Positions 57,980 through 64,000 of a DNA stretch of 64,000 bases are shown piece after piece (positions within the stretch are counted from its first letter, which is position 1; each line of letters begins with the position of its first letter). Origin of the DNA: Priestia aryabhattai B8W22 (lineage in GTDB: Bacteria; Bacillota; Bacilli; Bacillales; Bacillaceae_H). The notes under the pieces were generated by a model. It saw only the letters and a program-made list of their open reading frames with translations, was not told the DNA's origin and did not search any database. A program made the position numbers and the translations under genes. Location of the stretch: the NCBI RefSeq assembly GCF_000956595.1, contig NZ_JYOO01000020.1:1-64000 (forward strand), given 5' to 3'.

Positions 57980-58927
57980 ATGAAAAACAAAGTAAAATGG
58001 AGTGGCGTATTTCCAGCAGTTCTTATCCCATTCAAGGACGACTATTCAATTGATGAAGAAGGTTTTCGCTCTTTAGTTCGCTGGGTTGCAAGTCATGAAG
58101 GGGTTAATGGAATTGTAGTAAATGGACATACGGGAGAAATTATGACTTTACTACCTGAAGAGCGTGCAGAGGCTGTAAGAATTGCAGCTGACGAATTAAA
58201 AGGGCGTATTCCTGTTATCTCTGGTGTATCGGCAGAAGGAACAATCGAGGCTATCCAACATGCGCAAGCGGTAGAAAAAGCAGGAGGAAGTGGGATCCTT
58301 CTGATGCCTCCACATTCTTGGCTACGATTCGGGATGCAAGAAGAATCACCTGTTCAGTTTTTTAAAGATGTGGCAGAAGCGATTAACATCTCAATCGTTG
58401 TTCACCAATATCCAACTTGGACAAAAACTTCGTATACAACCAGTCAATTATTAGAAATGGCTGCTATTCCGAACGTTGTGTCTATTAAAGTCGGACAACG
58501 AGATATTGCACAATATGAAGTAGATATTCGAGCACTAAAAAAGAATGCGCCTGATGTTTCACTGTTAACGTGTCATGATGAATACTTGTTACCTACTTTA
58601 GTTCAAGGAATCGACGGTGCATTAGTTGGATTTGGTTGTTTTGTGCCAGATTTAATCGCAGAACTAGTGAAATGTGTGAAAGATCAAGACTTAACGGCTG
58701 CGAATGCTGTGTATGACCGTATCTTTGAATTAAAGCAGGCTGTATATAAAATGGATGAGCCTTCTTCTACTTCTCATTTGCGTATGAAAGAAGCGATGTA
58801 TCAACGTGGATTAATTAGTAGTTCATTAGCGAGACGTCCAGTATTACCTTTAAAAGAAGAAGAAGTAGAAGAAATTCGTCAAGGCTTACTGAAAGTCGGA
58901 TTATTAAAAGATGAAGTGAAAGCGTAA
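57980..58927 (+). CDS. DapA-family (class I) aldolase/dehydratase
   Basis: 315 residues, dihydrodipicolinate-synthase/N-acetylneuraminate-lyase fold, cytoplasmic. Catalytic landmarks: NGHTGEIMTL (the GxTGE pyruvate-binding loop, residues 49-58), VVHQYPTW with Tyr144, and NVVSIKVGQRD with Schiff-base Lys170. The members act on pyruvate plus an aldehyde or on 2-keto acids, so a sugar-acid or hydroxy-acid breakdown step is likely rather than lysine synthesis. ATG 57980 (9 nt after AAAGGGG) is preferred to 57971, which touches the RBS. It is followed by a LacI regulator and an MFS acid transporter. Confidence 0.85.
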   Translation: MKNKVKWSGVFPAVLIPFKDDYSIDEEGFRSLVRWVASHEGVNGIVVNGHTGEIMTLLPEERAEAVRIAADELKGRIPVISGVSAEGTIEAIQHAQAVEKAGGSGILLMPPHSWLRFGMQEESPVQFFKDVAEAINISIVVHQYPTWTKTSYTTSQLLEMAAIPNVVSIKVGQRDIAQYEVDIRALKKNAPDVSLLTCHDEYLLPTLVQGIDGALVGFGCFVPDLIAELVKCVKDQDLTAANAVYDRIFELKQAVYKMDEPSSTSHLRMKEAMYQRGLISSSLARRPVLPLKEEEVEEIRQGLLKVGLLKDEVKA

Positions 58928-58939
58928 TAAACATTGTAG

Positions 58940-58971
58940 ATAGTGGTTGCAAGATTGCAACCACTATTCTT
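58940..58971 (+). terminator. Terminator after the DapA-type gene
   Basis: ATAGTGGTTGCAA/TTGCAACCACTAT with a 2-nt gap, then TCTTT. Partial read-through to lacI is possible. Confidence 0.8.
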
Positions 58972-59033
58972 TAGTATTTAGGTGGGACTCGTTTATAATA
59001 GATAGATATACTTGACCCACGGAGGTATGTACT

Positions 59034-60041
59034 ATGAGCGTAAGTATTAAGGACGTGGCACTTAAAGCTGGTGTGTCAACAGCTTCTGTCTCACGAGTAT
59101 TGACAAATAAACCTGGTGTTGGCGCGAAAACCGCAGAACGAATTCGTAAAGTAATGGAAGAATTAGATTATCGTCCTAATTTAGGAGCTAGAGGACTTGT
59201 TAAACAAAACACAGGAAATATTGCAGTTGTGGTTCCACGAGGATCATTTATTTTGAACAATCCATTTTTTTCAACCGTTTTAGAAGGAATAGCGAAAGGA
59301 ATCGACCAAACAGACTATAATATGATGATGTCATTTACCTCTTCTCAACAGAAGCGGTTGCTTGAAACTCAGGCTGTAGACGGGGTTATTCTTTTTGCAC
59401 CTAGAAATGAGGAGCTAAGTCTAGAATGGTTAGAAAGTATTCGACTACCGATTGTCGTAGTGGGGAGCTATTTAGAAGGATCTCCTTTCCCGTGCGTGCG
59501 ACCGGATGATGAAGATGGTATCAAACAAGCAGTGGATGCTCTTTATCAGCTAGGACACCGGAATATCGGAATCGTAAATGGGCCGATGAGTTCCATGCAT
59601 AGTGTCAGGTGTTTAAATGGATATAAAAAGAAAATGGATGAACTAGGTTTACCTTTTTCTTCTGAAAACGTATTTGAGATTGATGAGTTTGACGCTTTAA
59701 AAGCAACAACAGAAGTAGCGACATTTTTAAAGAAACATAGTAACATTACAGCAGTCGTTTGCTCATCTGATTATTTAGCTATCGGTGTTATTAAGGCAGC
59801 CAACATGCTTGGACTATCTGTACCCAAAGATTTATCTGTGGTCGGGGCAGATGATGTTCCGATTTCAGATTTTATCACACCTGCTTTATCTACAGTGCAT
59901 GTCGATTTATTAGGTATTGGTCAAAGAGCAACCTCGATACTGATGAATATGCTCGAAGGAAAACAGATTCGAAAAAAAGATGTCGTATTCAATATGGAGT
60001 ATATTAACAGATCTACAACCGATAGTCCAAAACATAACTAA
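59034..60041 (+). CDS. LacI-family regulator
   Basis: 335 residues. The HTH (residues 3-25) is SIKDVALKAGVSTASVSRVL, with the hinge PNLGARGLVKQ. The periplasmic-binding-like effector domain follows (NIAVVVPRGSFILNNPFFST, DGVILFAPRN, LGHRNIGIVNGP, LSVVGADDVPISDFITPALS). It probably binds the TAAACGTTTA palindromes around the DapA-type promoter and may also control the downstream MFS gene. GGAGG lies upstream of the ATG. Effector: probably a sugar acid. Confidence 0.88.
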   Translation: MSVSIKDVALKAGVSTASVSRVLTNKPGVGAKTAERIRKVMEELDYRPNLGARGLVKQNTGNIAVVVPRGSFILNNPFFSTVLEGIAKGIDQTDYNMMMSFTSSQQKRLLETQAVDGVILFAPRNEELSLEWLESIRLPIVVVGSYLEGSPFPCVRPDDEDGIKQAVDALYQLGHRNIGIVNGPMSSMHSVRCLNGYKKKMDELGLPFSSENVFEIDEFDALKATTEVATFLKKHSNITAVVCSSDYLAIGVIKAANMLGLSVPKDLSVVGADDVPISDFITPALSTVHVDLLGIGQRATSILMNMLEGKQIRKKDVVFNMEYINRSTTDSPKHN

Positions 60042-60052
60042 GATTCATACCT

Positions 60053-60079
60053 AGGCTCTAAAAAGATTTTAGAGTCTAC
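60053..60079 (+). terminator. Hairpin after lacI
   Basis: TAGGCTCTAAAA/TTTAGAGTCTA, small loop, weak T-tail (CTACTATTTG). Confidence 0.5.
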
Positions 60080-60201
60080 TATTTGCTGCCTTTAACTGTA
60101 AACCCTTTCATTGAATTCCTGATTTAATAAGTTTTGTTTTACGTATCTTAGGGTGATTGTCATTCCGATTTGAGGGAATTGTTATTAAGGAGGATTTATG
60201 T

Positions 60202-61605
60202 ATGAATACAGAATTGAACAGAAATTCTTCAGAACCTACTAAGAATATCAGCTATGATTACGAAGAAATTGGTTTGTCTAATCGTGCTACCGAACTGCTT
60301 ACACGGATAGAAAGCGTTCCCTTTTCACGTTGGCATATTAAACCACGCGTAATTATGGGTTCAGCCACGTTTTTTGATGCTTTTGACGCGTTATCTCTGG
60401 CATTCGTTTTACCCGTGTTAATTGGAATATGGAATTTAACCCCTGGTCAAATCGGTATTCTTATCGGTTCTGGATATCTTGGACAAGCAATTGGAGCTAT
60501 CTTCTTTGGGTGGTTGGCGGAACGATTTGGACGTGTCTATAGTGCTAAATGGACCATTTTTTTAATGTCAGTCATGAGTATTGCTTGTGCATTTGCAGGT
60601 AATTTTCATGCGCTACTGTGGCTACGGTTCGTACAAGGTATCGGAGTAGGTGGTGAAGTTCCTGTTGCTGCAGCTTATATAAATGAACTTTCAGTTGCAC
60701 AAGGGCGCGGACGTTTTTTTATGCTATATGAAATGATTTTCCCTCTTGGGTTAATGATATCTGCACAGATTGGTGCTTTAGTTGTACCTAGCTTTGGATG
60801 GAAGTGGATGTTTTTAATCGGTGGTATCGGCGGGTTACTTGTTTTTTTATTTTTCTTTAAGCTGCGTGAATCGCCTCGTTGGCTAATTTCAAAAGGCAGG
60901 TTTGACGAAGCAGAACGAGTAATTGAAGAGATTGAATCGAGTACAGATAAACGTATAGAAGCAAAAATTAGTGCACCTCAAGCAGTAGTAAAAGGTAATT
61001 GGAGAGAATTGTTTTCCCCTTTTTACCGCAGTAGAACGTTAATTGTATGGACACTTTGGTTTTCTTCCTACTTTGTTGCGAATGGGCTTAACAACTGGCT
61101 TCCAAGTTTATATAAAACCGTGTATAACCTTCCATTGGAGGAATCTCTACATGCAGCGTCACTAACAAATGTGATTCAAACAGTAGCTGTGTTTGCTTGC
61201 GCATTACTGATTGATAGAGTGGGACGTAAAAGGTGGGCAACTATTGCTTTTCTAGTTGTAGGATTACTTTTAACAACCCTTTGGTTTAACGGTGCCAAAT
61301 CTGCTGAAAGTGTTATGTATTTAGGTTCAGCAGCATACGGCGTCATGGGAACAATTACAGTTCTTCTCTATCTCTATACACCAGAAATTTATCCAACACG
61401 TATGAGAGTACTTGGAATCGCGTTTGCGACAGCATGGTTGCGACTAGCTTCGGCTATTGCTCCTACGATACTTGGCTTTGTGTTAGGGGCTAAGGGAATT
61501 ACCTCTGTTTTTGTTCTGTTTGCTTGTGTAGCTGCAGTAGGTGCATTTATGGCATTTAAGATGATTGAAACACGTGAAAAGGTTTTAGAAGATATTGCTC
61601 CATAA
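60202..61605 (+). CDS. MFS metabolite:proton symporter
   Basis: 467 residues, 12 membrane helices, sugar-porter/aromatic-acid-symporter-like branch: ATFFDAFDALSLAFVLPVLI, then FFGWLAERFGRVYSAKWTIF (motif A), RFVQGIGVGGEVPVAAAYIN, and after the central loop CALLIDRVGRKRWATIAFLV (motif A repeat) and LYTPEIYPTRMRVLG. The central ESPRWLISKGRFDEAERVIE is typical of sugar-porter-type members. ATG 60202 follows AAGGAGG by 8 nt. Likely brings in the substrate of the DapA-type enzyme; the identity is open. Confidence 0.85.
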   Translation: MNTELNRNSSEPTKNISYDYEEIGLSNRATELLTRIESVPFSRWHIKPRVIMGSATFFDAFDALSLAFVLPVLIGIWNLTPGQIGILIGSGYLGQAIGAIFFGWLAERFGRVYSAKWTIFLMSVMSIACAFAGNFHALLWLRFVQGIGVGGEVPVAAAYINELSVAQGRGRFFMLYEMIFPLGLMISAQIGALVVPSFGWKWMFLIGGIGGLLVFLFFFKLRESPRWLISKGRFDEAERVIEEIESSTDKRIEAKISAPQAVVKGNWRELFSPFYRSRTLIVWTLWFSSYFVANGLNNWLPSLYKTVYNLPLEESLHAASLTNVIQTVAVFACALLIDRVGRKRWATIAFLVVGLLLTTLWFNGAKSAESVMYLGSAAYGVMGTITVLLYLYTPEIYPTRMRVLGIAFATAWLRLASAIAPTILGFVLGAKGITSVFVLFACVAAVGAFMAFKMIETREKVLEDIAP

Positions 61606-61620
61606 AAGAACGAGTTCAAA

Positions 61621-61654
61621 GAGATAAGGTTAAGCCAATCTTATCTCTTTTATT
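61621..61654 (+). terminator. Terminator of the MFS gene
   Basis: AAGAGATAAG/CTTATCTCTT with an 11-nt loop, then TTATT. Confidence 0.8.
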
Positions 61655-61728
61655 AGTGAGTGCTGCTATTCATTTAGGAAAAAGAGTAAAGGTATAAATA
61701 AGAATGAAGAGTACAAGCCCTGTTTTGA

Positions 61729-61802
61729 CTGACATGAAGAGAAAAATATGATGAAGTCTGCGCTGAAGACCGCACATAAACTTTTTGAAGAGCAGTATAA
61801 AT
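61729..61802 (+). pseudogene. Fragment of the DUF2262 gene (decayed duplicate)
   Basis: TGATGAAGTCTGCGCTGAAG and ACTTTTTGAAGAGCAG match 57310-57358 almost base for base (AAGTCTGCGCTGAAGACCGC is shared apart from one base). It then jumps to the sequence that follows the stop of the intact gene, so about 250 bp were deleted. Confidence 0.8.
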
Positions 61803-61841
61803 AGATGGGGTGAATGATAGTTAAAAACAAGTATATGTTTT

Positions 61842-61872
61842 AAGAGAAGGGGTTTATCCTTCTCTTTTTTTA
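61842..61872 (+). terminator. Duplicate of the DUF2262 terminator
   Basis: AAGAGAAGG/CCTTCTCTT plus T-run, the same hairpin as at 57661-57690. Confidence 0.75.
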
Positions 61873-62049
61873 TTTAATCTCATCTTATATTCATTTTCTT
61901 ATTTAATCTATACCCAGAGTATGTGCCACCAAATATGGCAACAAACATAACGATCCAGATTCCTATCCACACCGAAATCGTATTAAAGCGTCCCTTTGCT
62001 ACATGATTTTATTAGGTATTTCTTTTTATCAAGCAGCTCCTTAATTGAT

Positions 62050-62242
62050 TTTATCTTTTTCTGTTAAATTTAAAACTCACTATATAAGCTATTACTAACA
62101 AAATAACAGAATACTATTTTTTATGTGAAAAAGTTCTAAAGCCCGAGGACCATATTTGTGCAAATTCACCAGGTAAGATAGTTCACCATCGTTCACTTTA
62201 ACCGTTAGAAAAAGAGGTGATGAGGCATAGAAGAAATAAGGT
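62050..62242 (-). pseudogene. Decayed copy of the small two-helix membrane gene
   Basis: Aligned by eye to 55808-56000 (shared TATATAAGCTATTACTAAC-like, AGCCC-AGGACCATATTT and GTTAGAAAAAGAG-like segments). Frameshifts and stops remove the reading frame. 61873-62049 and 62243-62370 hold no gene. Confidence 0.7.
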
Positions 62243-62370
62243 TTCCTTCGTAAAGTAAATATTTTCACATCAAAATGGGTCATTGACAAAGAAAGTTCAG
62301 AAAAATATAATACTTATTATATTCTAATATTTTAATGCTTAAATGTTTAAAAGCAGCTAGGAGTTTACAT

Positions 62371-63804
62371 ATGACTCATACATTATCCTTAAATTCTTTA
62401 TGCAGGCTTCATACAAATCTAGCAGAAGTCGATATTCAAAAGATTGATGAAGTTGCTAAAAATTTGCCGCTTATTGCTGATTTAAACCGAGCAAATGTGT
62501 TTATCGATTGTTTAACAAAAGAAGGACAGCATGCAGTTGTAGTGGCAGAAGCTGCACCAGAAACTGCACCGTCAGTTTATGAACGTCCAGTGGCAGGGAA
62601 ATTTGTGTACGAAGCGTTTGAACCAGCAGTATTTTACACGCTGAAAAATGGAAAACCGATGTCTTTAAATCGCGCCTTAACACAAGAAGGAAAAACGGTA
62701 GAACAAAGTGTGGTTCCTATTAAAGGATTTAATAATCGTGTAATTGCTACATTGATTATGGAAAAAGATATCAGTGAAATGGTTGAACGTCAAGAAAAAA
62801 TGAAAACGTTATCAAACACAAATGACACGTTAAGCGAAATTTTAATGGAGATGACAGAAAATGCTTCGCTTATTCCAGAGTTTATTGGAGAGGCCCTTTT
62901 CTTTATTGATCCTAATTTAAACATTCTATATTTTAATTCAGCTGCTTTCAATTTGGTTTCTGAAGTCTGTTCCTCAGAATGTAAGGTAGGGAATCAAATC
63001 ATCGAATATTTCCCTTGTTTAGAAGAGTTATTTTATCATCCAGAAAAGTTGTTTATGCAAGAAGTGACTATTTTGAATAAGGTATTTCAAGTCAAAAAAG
63101 TTAGTTTAAAACAAGAAAGCTCAACGAATGGTGCTTTTATTACATTTCGAGATATGACTGAACTTAGAGAGCGAGAAAGAGAACTTGTTGTCAAATCAGT
63201 CATGATTCAAGAAATTCATCATCGTGTCAAAAATAATTTACAGACTATTGCGAGTTTATTGCGTCTTCAGATGAGAAGGGGCCTTCCTGAAGAAAGTAAG
63301 GCTCATTTTGTCGAGAGTCTTAACCGGATTTTAAGTATCGCTTCTGTGTACGAGATTATTCTTTCCAACTCTAGTGTAGACAATGTAGATATTCTTAGTT
63401 TGATTGAGAAAATTGGTAATATGCTAGTGTATAGCGCCACGGATGAAAATAAAAATATTTCAATTGAATATTCGGGCACTCAGCTTTTTACAGAGTCGGA
63501 TAAAGCTGTCTCTATAGCATTAATTATTAATGAGCTTATTCAAAACTGTATGAAACATGCGTTTAAGGGGCGAGAAGAAGGTAACATTCACGTTTCTTTT
63601 CAACAGAATAACCATGAGATAGAGGTTATAATTAAAGATAATGGTATTGGGTACTCAAAAGAAGCCAAGCCATCTTTAGGGTTAGATATAGTTACCATGA
63701 TGGTCACTCACGATTTATCTGGTCAATTTTCAATTGAGAGAACTTCAAATGGCACCATGGCATTAGCTAGGTTCCCATTAGAAAGAGGGGGACACCATGA
63801 CTAA
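62371..63804 (+). CDS. eutW: EutW-like sensor histidine kinase
   Basis: 477 residues, cytoplasmic. An N-terminal sensor domain (about 5-135; LNSLCRLHTNLAEVDIQKID, then TAPSVYERPVAGKFVYEAFE and LNRALTQEGKTVEQSVVPIK) is the histidine-kinase N-domain seen in EutW; a PAS-like domain follows (about 172-262), then HisKA_2 with EIHHRVKNNLQTIASLLRLQ (phospho-His 283/284) and an HATPase domain with INELIQNCMKHAF and DNGIGYSKEA. EutW phosphorylates EutV in response to ethanolamine. ATG 62371 follows TAGGAG by 8 nt. It overlaps the next gene by 8 nt. The assignment to eut rather than another ANTAR pair is inference. Confidence 0.75.
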   Translation: MTHTLSLNSLCRLHTNLAEVDIQKIDEVAKNLPLIADLNRANVFIDCLTKEGQHAVVVAEAAPETAPSVYERPVAGKFVYEAFEPAVFYTLKNGKPMSLNRALTQEGKTVEQSVVPIKGFNNRVIATLIMEKDISEMVERQEKMKTLSNTNDTLSEILMEMTENASLIPEFIGEALFFIDPNLNILYFNSAAFNLVSEVCSSECKVGNQIIEYFPCLEELFYHPEKLFMQEVTILNKVFQVKKVSLKQESSTNGAFITFRDMTELRERERELVVKSVMIQEIHHRVKNNLQTIASLLRLQMRRGLPEESKAHFVESLNRILSIASVYEIILSNSSVDNVDILSLIEKIGNMLVYSATDENKNISIEYSGTQLFTESDKAVSIALIINELIQNCMKHAFKGREEGNIHVSFQQNNHEIEVIIKDNGIGYSKEAKPSLGLDIVTMMVTHDLSGQFSIERTSNGTMALARFPLERGGHHD

Positions 63805-64000
63805 ACGAATTATAATTGTTGAAGATGAGTCAATTGTACGACTAGATTTATCAATGATGCTCTCTGATAATGGTTATGAAATAGTAGGAGAAGCCGGAGA
63901 TGGTGAAAAAGCGGTTGAATTAGCTTTTTCACTAAAGCCAGATCTAATTATTATGGATATAAAAATGCCTAAGTTAAATGGACTAAAAGCAAGTGAAATT
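63797..64000 (+). CDS. eutV: EutV-like ANTAR-type response regulator (partial)
   Basis: Only the first 68 residues are in the window: KRIIIVEDESIVRLDLSMML, then DNGYEIVGEAGDGEKAVELA and LIIMDIKMPKLNGLKASE. This is a receiver domain with acidic pocket Glu9-Asp10 and phospho-acceptor Asp54. The VEDExIVRLDL start and the SLKPDLIIMDIKMPxxDG-like segment are typical of ANTAR antiterminators (EutV, NasT-like). The C-terminal RNA-binding ANTAR domain lies beyond the end, so the type is inferred. AGGGGG precedes the ATG, inside eutW. Confidence 0.75.
   Translation, partial: MTKRIIIVEDESIVRLDLSMMLSDNGYEIVGEAGDGEKAVELAFSLKPDLIIMDIKMPKLNGLKASEI

Overview
The window is AT-rich chromosomal DNA from a spore-forming, low-GC Gram-positive bacterium of the Bacillaceae. 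Shine-Dalgarno sequences are strong (AAGGAGG), GTG and TTG starts are common, and most genes end in U-tailed hairpins. It carries spore-coat (CotF-type, YjcZ) and sigma-B stress genes (17M-type proteins, KGG protein, an RsbR paralogue). The gene set, including a bioF-bioH-bioC operon, DUF2935 proteins and a EutW/EutV-type pair, fits a Bacillus/Priestia megaterium-like organism; that species assignment is inference. I saw no rRNA, tRNA, CRISPR array, prophage or intact insertion sequence.

0-16.6 kb: YjcZ-type protein, DinB-like protein, nanoRNase NrnB, a malic-enzyme remnant in front of a 17M-type stress gene, a disaccharide-type MFS transporter with maltose O-acetyltransferase behind operator-like dyads, and a broken aldo/keto reductase. 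Then come a PadR-DUF1700-DUF4097 envelope operon, a secreted L-asparaginase, an RsbR paralogue, and two stress transcription units that diverge from back-to-back sigma-B promoters, followed by a FAD/Rieske oxidoreductase.

16.6-33 kb is an accessory region of small secreted or membrane proteins, two Gln-rich paralogues, a CPBP protease, a lipoprotein, DUF2935 and CotF-type proteins, an iron-containing alcohol dehydrogenase and several pseudogenes. A short diverged repeat that mostly ends in a terminator recurs here at least five times, with a sixth partial inverted copy. An inosose-dehydratase-like pseudogene carries a (TTACC)10 microsatellite.

33-50 kb: EamA exporter divergent from a TrmB-type regulator, a biotin operon (bioF-bioH-bioC) under a clear BirA box, a TetR regulator with a 14-TM-type MFS pump, an LmrB-like drug exporter, and small membrane proteins including two paralogues of an unnamed family.

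50-64 kb is catabolic. A CitMHS carboxylate transporter and an RpiR regulator face an RraA-type aldolase/decarboxylase plus a DUF1932 dehydrogenase; a shared palindrome AGTAAT-N4-ATTACT links both sides. After a two-gene DUF2262 pair comes a second unit with a DapA-type aldolase, a LacI regulator and an MFS acid transporter, whose promoter carries TAAACGTTTA operators. The window ends in a histidine kinase and ANTAR-type response regulator resembling EutW/EutV, so an ethanolamine locus may follow. Decayed copies of the DUF2262 gene and of a small membrane-protein gene lie between the MFS and kinase genes, indicating a local duplication followed by loss.
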